A DNA stretch of 64,000 bases, taken from Tachinus rufipes. Its lineage: Eukaryota > Arthropoda > Insecta > Coleoptera > Staphylinidae. Where the stretch lies: the NCBI GenBank assembly GCA_963932245.1, contig OZ010745.1, forward strand, positions 91,339,396 through 91,403,395. The letters are read 5' to 3'. Positions within the stretch are counted from its first letter, which is position 1. Every line of letters starts with the position of its first letter. Positions 56,581 through 64,000 of this stretch are shown here, one piece after another. A program made the position numbers and the translations under genes. A model generated the notes under the pieces. The model saw nothing but the letters and a program-made list of their open reading frames with translations, was not told the DNA's origin and did no database searches.

Positions 56581-59141
56581 CTTTATCTTGTTGTTCCATC
56601 CATCTATCTACAAATTTCAGCATATTGCTGTTGCTATGCTGAAAATTGCAACTTTTAAGTAAGAAGATAATCAAGTTTAGTTTAATGAAAAATAAAAATT
56701 TAAAATTAATTACTCAAACCTAATCCAAATCTAAAGCGGCCAACCAAATACAGACAATTGTTATGTCATAAGTGTGTTTAGACTTTGTATACTTGCTTGA
56801 ACACCACTGGACTTTTTACTCTTGTTACTTTTTTATCTAATCCTTGTCCTCTAAAATTGATTATACTCAATCTATCTTCTTGCAACTTTTTTAAATTTTT
56901 TTGGTTAAAGTTTTATTAGTTTTTTTATGTTAATGAAATGTTTTTTAACTTAACCTACTTAGCTGTTTTCACTTTTCTAATAATATTTTTACATTACTTA
57001 CTTTGCAAACATCATTTTATCTATAACATGCAATTGCTTCAACTAAGTATAATTCATTTGTAGAGAAACGAGAGATCTGCTAGCGTTACAAAGAAATACG
57101 ACAAACTGAAGACGCGTTGTCATTGACAAACTAACTGACAAACTGTACGTGTATGCTCTACCAGACAAGTGCATAGTAACAAAATTGTATGTGTATGAGC
57201 CGCATTGAGCTCTGTTCAGAAGTGATTTTAATTTTCTAAATAATGTTTTTGTGATTATTTGCGCCGCCTACCGGGTTGCGCTTGGTGCGGTTTTAGATAA
57301 TTGTGATTACATACAAATACATAAAAATCAGATAACATCATTTGAGGTTTCTTTACATTATTTTTACGTGTACACACTCTTCTAGTTTGGTTCGTTCTTC
57401 CCGGCTCACCCTGTATATCAAAATAACTACGTCAAGGCAGCGATTCCTTAGTATAGTAGTATCACGTCATTAACGTTTGCATTTATTCTTTAAAAAATAT
57501 AAAATCTAATCGGTTATCTTATTGGAATTCCATTCATATTAATAAATCATCGGTAGTGTTTTACGACTTGTTTTCGATGCTCATAATTAATATTTTACAT
57601 TGTTATAGTGATGTTATTTATTTTGGAAACAAAACGTTTACTGGTTCATATAATGGCCATAATAAAATAGAATATATGAATATTCCGGACATACAATGAT
57701 GTATTTTAAAGCTCTTCGTTGACGTGTAAACTGCATTTTAATTATGTAATAAAATGCTACTTAATATTTTCATGAGCAATAAAAAAGTTCTATCTAATTT
57801 TTATTTATTTATTTATCAGTTGATTTATTATTAAAATGTGTTTGTAACAATTGGTTAGTCTAATCATAAGTTACTCATGAGAACCTTCTTATGCATACCA
57901 CATAATTCTAATTAGAATCAAATGTAGTGTTATCATTGTATGGATCAGGTAGTGAGGTGGTAATAAAGTAACATGCCATCGAATCGAGATATATTCGAAT
58001 TCCTAAATACACCTTTGATGTGCATATTGTCAAAAGAAATGCCGACTAAAAACAATTGGATTTTTGTGGTACTTTATTAATGACAAACAGGAATTTCAAT
58101 TGACCATATGCTTTTTGCGGTCAACCAAAATTGGTATAAATAATGCATACAAAGTGTATTTGCCAAAATTTATGTTCTTTACAAATTATTAATATTATAA
58201 ATTGTGTAAGTATAAGTTATATAATATTTTAGTAATTTATGATGCTATTAAATTAATTATATTTTTATTGCTTTTCTAATATATTGTTATTTGATATCAA
58301 AAGGCTATCTACAATTAGTTTGAATCAATTTATTAATAACTCAATGAAACTGGAAGAAATGCATTATAAAATAAAACCATTATATTTAATTTTTATTGAT
58401 AATATTATAATATATCTTCTATTTTTTAATATTTCAACACATAATAATATTTGTGTTCAAAGATGTCTCTTTTGTGGTTATCTATGATTTGCTTGGCTAC
58501 TGAAATTCGTATTCTGTGTTGGAAGCTTTGTTGTGGTTATTGGCAAGTAATATATTTCTATTTTTGCACCACAAAAGATACTTATACATTTTTTGATTTA
58601 TGATTATATTTATATTTGCTACCGGCAAAAACAACAATACAACAATAAGAAGAAAAGATATGCTTATTCAATTATATATAAAACATCCAAAAATAATTGT
58701 TGGAATATACAATTTGCTCTTTAACCAGAACAAAGAGTAACGATTTTTACCAGTTATTTGTCTGATTATACTCTTTAAAGCATAGTTAAAAACCGAAAAA
58801 TTGTTTGTTATGTAAGAAGTTATGAGATTTGATCTTATTTTTGACGTTACTTAGAATGGCTATGCGGTTCAGTTTGTTTGGATGTCATATTGGGGACAAA
58901 ATATTTTTTGTCAAATACTTGAACTTTGGATATGAAAATATTTATTATTTTGTTAAGGCGAGTTACTTTTTGTATGTTTATATTATAAAAGTATTGATTT
59001 TTAATTTTGTTTGACTAGAAAAAGATTTTTTATATAATAATAATAAATAAAGTAAGCACCACGGGCAAGAAAGCATTTGGAGCACTCTAATGTCTGCACT
59101 ATTAAAGTGCTGCAAACAATGCTTCTCTGCTCTTGATATTT
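56581..59141. other. About 2.5 kb without recognised genes
   Basis: AT-rich. At 57403-57415 GCTCACCCTGTAT resembles the outer end of a mariner-type terminal repeat next to TA; no partner was found. Confidence 0.35.
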
Positions 59142-59990
59142 GGGCAATTCCATTTCAAACGGACTAGAGCAGGGGGAGGGGGTGCATTGAGAAATTTGCT
59201 TTAGTATTTTTTTTTTCAGTTTCTATAACTTATTAGTAGTCTTTTGATAGGTTCATGAGGGTATGAAACCTTTAAAAAAATTATACAATTATACAAAAAA
59301 AAAATTTGACATTCAAACATAAATCCGCCCAGCGCTTATCAAAATTTGATAAAAAAAAGTTTTAAACCACACCTCTAGTGTGTTTATAATATTTTTTGTG
59401 AATATGAAAAAATAATTAATTTTTAACGCATTTTTGCTTGAAAATTTTGTAAACATTTCTTTCTAGATAGATTTTTCTACTGCCGATAAGTACAACACTA
59501 ACTATTTTTCATGTAAAATTGTCCCCAGAATTGAAATTTTTAATAATATTTGGTGTATTTTCTTCTGAGCGTAGCTAAACGTGTATTTGTAACAGTTTAT
59601 GTTGAAGAATAGACCTACTTTGCAGATTTTTTAAGCTTTAGACCTTTAAATATCAAATACACACAACAAATTTATATTTTCCAATTAATTTACATCAAAA
59701 TACGTCAACTTTGGCAATTTTTTTTTTTTTAATGCTCTTTTTTATGGTTTTTGCGTCTTATAGACAGGGTATAGACTTTAAATAGCGCCAGATTTAGATT
59801 TGACAAAAAATTTCTGATTGATTTTACTATAATTTTTTTTTAGTTAAATTTTGCGATTAAAAAAAAAACTAAAAAAAATTGTAGATTTTTTTTAAGGGTT
59901 TCATACTCTCATAAACCAATCAAAAGAATACTAATAAGTTATAGAAACTGAAAAAAAATCTGCTCTGGTCCGTTTGAAATGGAATTGCTC
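59142..59990. mobile_element. Long-TIR element (849 bp), tip related to the foldback element
   Basis: Left tip GGGCAATTCCATTTCAAACG (59142 on) and right tip, reverse-complemented, GAGCAATTCCATTTCAAACG (ends 59990). The inverted repeats continue for about 120 bp, including CAGTTTCTATAACTTATTAG and GGGTATGAAACC-like blocks. The left arm carries an extra G-rich stretch of about 35 bp near 59170-59205. The centre is AT-rich and non-coding. The tip matches the 1268-5789 foldback tip (GGGTAATTCYATTAC) closely over 13 bases. No target duplication was recognised. Confidence 0.82.
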
Positions 59991-60079
59991 GTTTAATATT
60001 ATATGATGTATTAAGACAAAACATGCAAACTATATACAGGAATTGGCTTGGTATAGGCTGCATTTAGAAACCTACAAAA

Positions 60080-61990
60080 TATATTTAGATTAGACACACC
60101 GGTGTTGTAAACAAATGTCTTTCCACACTTCAGAGAAGGAAAAGCGAGTCATATCTTGACGTTACCCTAGTAGCCAATACGATAGCGAATAGAATAATAG
60201 ATTGGAGAGTTTGGGTAGATAAAAATTTCTTGGATCATAATACCATCATCTTTAAAATTATGCCGCAACACTATACTGGAACAATAGGGGGCCAAGTAAG
60301 AAAGCAGAATAGATAGAAACTAGATAATTCAACTATGGAAACTGTAACACAGAGTGTACGACAGAAATTGCAAGGAAACATGGGCAGAACCAAAAACACC
60401 TCTGTTACTCTCAAAGTAAGACTGCTTAGCTATTATAAATTTCCTGTTACAGACCGGGGAGTTTCCACGGCTCAAGGCAAGATAAGCCTACTTACAGGCC
60501 ATTCTGCTTTCTAGACTATATGAGAAAGTTACTTGAGGAGACGCTAAAACACAGGATGCTGGAGGAACTAAAAAAAACGTAGGCTTAGCTAGCACACAGT
60601 ATGGTTTTGTAAAGGGCAGATGCAATGATGTTATACAAAGCTAACAAGTGCTCTCTGCATGGCTAAATGTACTGGTCACACTTGATGTTAAAAACGCATT
60701 CAACTCTGCTTCATGGAGCGGTGTTGTGAGAGCGTTTAAAGAGAAACAAATATCGTCGTACTTGCTGCAAATGGTAAAGATACATATTGGATCGATATTA
60801 GGTCCATTTTTATGGAATATTTATTATGATGAAGTTTTACTGTTAAAAATGCCACCAAATGTCATCACGGTATGATATGCTGACAACTTAGCAGTAGTTG
60901 TCATGGCTAAAACACAGGATGTGCTAATAAAAACCACTAACATAGCCATACAGCAAATCACAAAATTAATAAGCAAAAACAGATTAGAAATTGTTGCGGA
61001 AAAAACGAAGACAGTACTTCTGAGTAACATAAGAATACTCCAAGAAGCAAACCTGAAAGTACTTGAAAAAGACATTATCACAAAACCAGATATAAAATAC
61101 CTTAGAGTAACTTTTAATTTTAAAACAAAAATAAAACAGCATATTTTAAATATCTGTAAGAAACCAGGAACATTGACCAGAATGCTAGCCTACATAAACA
61201 AAAGAAAAATGTTATGTGCAGTTACACATTCAATTATTGTATAAACACTTTCCATTTGAAAAAAAATAATGTTTCAAAAACAAACTTATATCTTAGTGAA
61301 AGTGTAAAGAAAAATGGCTGTACGAATATGCAGGGCATACCGCACTGTGGCCACAAACGCAATATTAGTATTAGCAGACATGCCACCTATAGACCTTCTT
61401 GTGAAGGAAAAAAAAGAGGATATGGAAAAAACCAAACAGAAACAGAGGATTGGCAGAAAAGTTGGAGGATGTGGGCCAATAGACAAAAAAAGTTATTTTT
61501 AATATAGCGCAATGGTTGCAAAAAAGTCATAAGAAATAAACTATTTCATGACTTTTATGCTGAAGTTCCGGGTGTTTTGAGGAATACCTACACAGATTTA
61601 AAATAAGAGCGACATCAATCTGTGCATACTGCCATAATCCTGACAATGTGAAGCATACATTTTACATTTGCCCCCGCTGGAGTCAAGAACGAACAAACAA
61701 AAATAGGAGAAAAACTTACGCCAAACAATATATTGAAGCACATGCCACGTTTCACAGATTGCTGGATCACCATAGCAAACATGGTAGAAAATGTCATGCA
61801 GGCCAAAGTAGAAGAGGAAAGTACAATAGTAAAAAGCTTAACAAGTAATATAGATAATAACAAATCAGCATGATGAAGCAATTTTGTCATGTCTGATTAA
61901 AAAGAGGAGAAGGTTTTAGTCGGTAGGTGCTAGGTGAATCCGACACTATCCACATAATGTGGTGGTCTTTTAAAAATCACTTCTCCTGCA
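60080..61990 (+). pseudogene. R1-type LINE, endonuclease end to 3' UTR
   Basis: Plus strand: SESYLDVTLVANTIANRIID and LDHNTIIFKI (end of the endonuclease), then KPTYRPFCFLDYMRKLLEET and LASTQYGFVKGRCNDVI. LVTLDVKNAFNSASWSGVVR and GSILGPFLWNIYYDEVL follow. The active site is YADNLAVVV: the second catalytic Asp is Asn (60876-60887). A 113-codon frame holds the thumb (KTKTVLLSNIRILQE, DIKYLRVTFNFK). RICRAYRTVATNAILVLADM, PPIDLLVKEKKE and SICAYCHNPDNVKHTFYICP (CCHC-like) complete the C-terminus. The 3' region near 61915-61970 has the GTCGGTAGGTG and AATCCGACAC blocks typical of R1-group tails. It is the same type as the 53.6-55.3 kb copy but on the other strand. Confidence 0.88.
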
Positions 61991-62224
61991 GGTATGTATA
62001 GTTTACAACAACTAGTGTATCTTATCAGTGCTTACCTACGCAGAGAACTGGTTTAACCAATGCCATAGAATAAGAATGATATTCTTTATAATATTTACAC
62101 AATTTCAGGTACTAGAAACTAAAAAAAACTGTACCATGAAACGTTTTCAATGCACTTATTACAAGACACGGTTTGCATCATCTAAAAAAAATGTCTTTCA
62201 TATAAATTATTTTCTAAGATTTTA

Positions 62225-62566
62225 TTAATTTTTTTCTTCTTTTTTTTCTTTTGGTTCTTCAGTGCCGCTGCCACTGCTGCTGCTTTCACTTCTACTATTT
62301 CCTTCTCTTTTAGCTGCCATCTTTTTGTGTGCCATTTTGAAGAGTTTAAGTGATGACTGTTGTAATGTGCTTGTTGTTTTGCGAATTTTTTCTGGATTCA
62401 TATTCTTTGATAACATATCTCTAACTTTAGTGATTTCTTCTTTAAGTTTATCACATTTTTTTTAGGTAATTTATCTTTGAATTTGTTCATTTTGGTTTCT
62501 GTGTCATGTACAATTCCTTCAGCTTGATTGACAACCTCAACACGATCCTTCAAAACTTTATCAGCT
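62225..62566 (-). pseudogene. Mitochondrial Hsp70 (mortalin/HSPA9) C-terminal fragment
   Basis: Reading leftward: ADKVLKDRVEVVNQAEGIVH, DTETKMNKFKDKLPKK, then a 1-bp slip in an A8 run (about 62456-62463), CDKLKEEITKVRDMLSKN, TSTLQQSSLKLFKMAHKKMA, AKREGNSRSESSSSGSG and a charged C-terminus ending at a stop complement 62225-62227. This is the C-terminal lid and tail of mitochondrial Hsp70, a matrix chaperone for import and folding. About 110 of roughly 680 residues are present, without visible introns, beginning abruptly at 62566. A 5'-truncated retrocopy made by LINE machinery is the simplest reading. No poly(A) tract survives after the stop. It could also be a broken terminal exon. Confidence 0.83.
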
Positions 62567-62735
62567 TAACATATCCTAGAGTAGAAACCGATAGCGGATG
62601 TCAACATGAGCAGAGGAAAGCTACTGGCAAGATAGACAAACTGGTGAAAACGGCGCAAGATTGAATAAAATGACGAGCACTACAAGAAACCAATGTTCAG
62701 AAGTGGGTTCTAATGACTGATTGATGATGATGATT
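62567..62735 (+). pseudogene. LINE 3' end with TGA repeat tail
   Basis: The plus strand shows a decayed tail of the type ending PMFRSGF (about 62693-62713), then a stop and TGATTGATGATGATGAT (about 62719-62735). This is typical of an RTE-like LINE C-terminus followed by a trinucleotide tail. Too little remains for a firm family call. Confidence 0.45.
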
Positions 62736-64000
62736 AATGTACAATTTGCAAGAAAAGCATTTTCTGCTTGTATGAACACTTTTGTATATTTTTTTTTTAT
62801 ATTAACTGTAATGTATCACCGCACTCATAAATTGTGAAGACATAGGCTAGTTTGGTAATGAATTATTTTATGTTAATAATTTACGACCTTTACAAATAAA
62901 CTTTTAAGGCGTGAAATGTTTCTCTGGATAAGAACAAGAAATGAGTTTAACTCTATATGGGCCAAAGTTGTCTCGGATTCTACAAGACATTATTTTTTGC
63001 AATTTTAAATCTGTCTAGTTTCATAATACATTTTTAATACAAAAAATATTATTAAAACAAAATCAATATACTAAGTTTAATCAAAGATAAACAAACTTGC
63101 TTTCTTGATTGGGAACAGCTTACGAATTATTTATGTTTGGTATAATATATTGTTAAAGGCCCCTGAAGTAACAAATGCTACATATGATTGTTTTTGTTGT
63201 TGCTGTTAAGTAAGTATTTTTGATGAAGTTGTGCAGTCTTTTGGTTCTAATTGACAAAGTGTAATGTCAATTGCTAATAACTTTTTTTTAGGGTTAACAA
63301 CTTGAGCGGCGCAGGACGTTTGTGGGTATGTCTTGCGTAGACGTAGACGCGTTGCTTTCTAAGGAGTCAATTAGAATGCTTACAATTTTATTTATATATA
63401 ATTTGGCGTGTTTTGATTCCAAAGCTGGCTAGGAGAACAATTTTTTATTGATGATGCCAGTTTCTGGTGACACTGGGAGTATTAAAGCTAATCACGTAAG
63501 TGGTAGTGGATAATTGTAAGGTTATTCCGGTGTAGGCAATACGTTGTTTTCAGAGGACTCAATTGAAAAGTTTTTAATCATTTTGGACTAACTATTATTG
63601 TTGGTGCCGAAGTAGGAAAGTAGAATAGCTTTTTTTTATGATGACAACGACGTTATCTGCTTGAAGACGGACTGGTTTTAGACTAGAGTGGAGGTTGCTT
63701 GGATCCAGTTGTGTTCTTAAAAGCGCATAAATCTCAAAATTATGAAAGCATTGTAATTATTGTTGGCTAAAAAGGTGTAGGCATTCTTTTGGTTGCCGCT
63801 TTTATGCTTATAACAATAATTCTTTTAGTTGATAAGTTTTTGGTTTATTTTTTCCGCCGGCCCTTTGTTTTAAAACGCGACTTTTGTTGTTTTTATTTTA
63901 TCTTATTCAGTGCTACAGTGGTGTGAGTTGAGACAAAGTTTTTGTAGATTTTTGTTTTGTTTTTTTCTGGTGTACGGGGGGCACTGCTAAAGTTTGCGGA
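62736..64000. other. No recognised gene; weak internal duplication
   Basis: ACGCGTTGCTTTCTAAGGAG near 63347 and ATACGTTGTTTTCAGAGGAC near 63538 suggest an old duplication of period about 190 bp. No coding similarity was seen. Composition becomes less AT-rich toward the end. Confidence 0.35.

Noticed and set aside
57403..57415. Mariner-type terminal repeat end
   Set aside because: No inverted partner or transposase within reach; too short to call an element.
1..64000. tRNA genes, rRNA genes, CRISPR arrays, prokaryotic operons
   Set aside because: None seen. Repeat arrays present are minisatellites, not spacer-repeat arrays, and sequence style and element content are eukaryotic.

Overview
This is eukaryotic, AT-rich, repeat-dominated DNA. 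The mix of families (RTE-, CR1/Jockey-, Jockey- and R1-type LINEs, mariner/Tc1, Harbinger and hAT DNA transposons, DUF4817-type transposases) points to an insect, possibly a beetle; the order is inference. I found no intact host gene, no tRNA or rRNA gene, no CRISPR array and no prokaryotic operon. Nearly all recognisable coding sequence is decayed transposon sequence, read by joining short same-family peptides across frameshifts and stops. The only host-gene-like sequence is a broken fragment resembling the C-terminus of mitochondrial Hsp70 (mortalin) near 62.4 kb.

Layout. 0.1-7.0 kb is a four-level nest: a minus-strand RTE LINE is split by a large foldback element (1268-5789). A hAT-like element (3210-4935, 8-bp target duplications) sits inside one foldback arm, and a 5'-truncated LINE (3888-4783, 14-bp target duplications) sits inside the hAT. 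The foldback loop carries the first 28 codons of a DUF4817-type transposase. 7.3-9.1 kb holds a LINE 3' end and a CR1/Jockey-like LINE. 11.1-13.7 kb is an RTE whose YADD box has lost one base. 15.1-15.7 kb is a Tc1-like transposase relic. 16.44 kb has a hammerhead-ribozyme-like core. 16.8-19.2 kb is an RTE with its 5' end, followed by a mariner C-terminus.

25.6-28.9 kb is an RTE interrupted at a TA by a DUF4817 transposon. 29.9-30.8 kb is a Jockey LINE. 33.4-36.4 and 36.4-37.4 kb are two abutting RTE-like LINEs. 37.8-38.6 kb is a degenerate minisatellite. 38.8-41.3 kb is a plus-strand RTE lacking its active-site segment. 44.8-48.7 kb is a repeat cluster: a dispersed repeat pair, a 131-bp MITE and a hairpin-unit tandem array. 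48.9-50.3 kb holds Harbinger, DUF4817 and LINE fragments. 53.6-56.6 kb and 60.1-62.0 kb hold R1-type and CR1-like LINEs. 59.14-59.99 kb is a second long-TIR element whose first 13 bases match the foldback terminus at 12 positions.

No genes act together here as a pathway. The interest lies in the insertion order, the foldback family and its link to DUF4817 transposases, and the hammerhead-like motif. Regions not assigned to repeats (about 9.1-11.1, 20-25.6, 30.8-33.4, 41.3-44.8, 50.3-53.6 and 56.6-59.1 kb) may be intergenic or intronic DNA.
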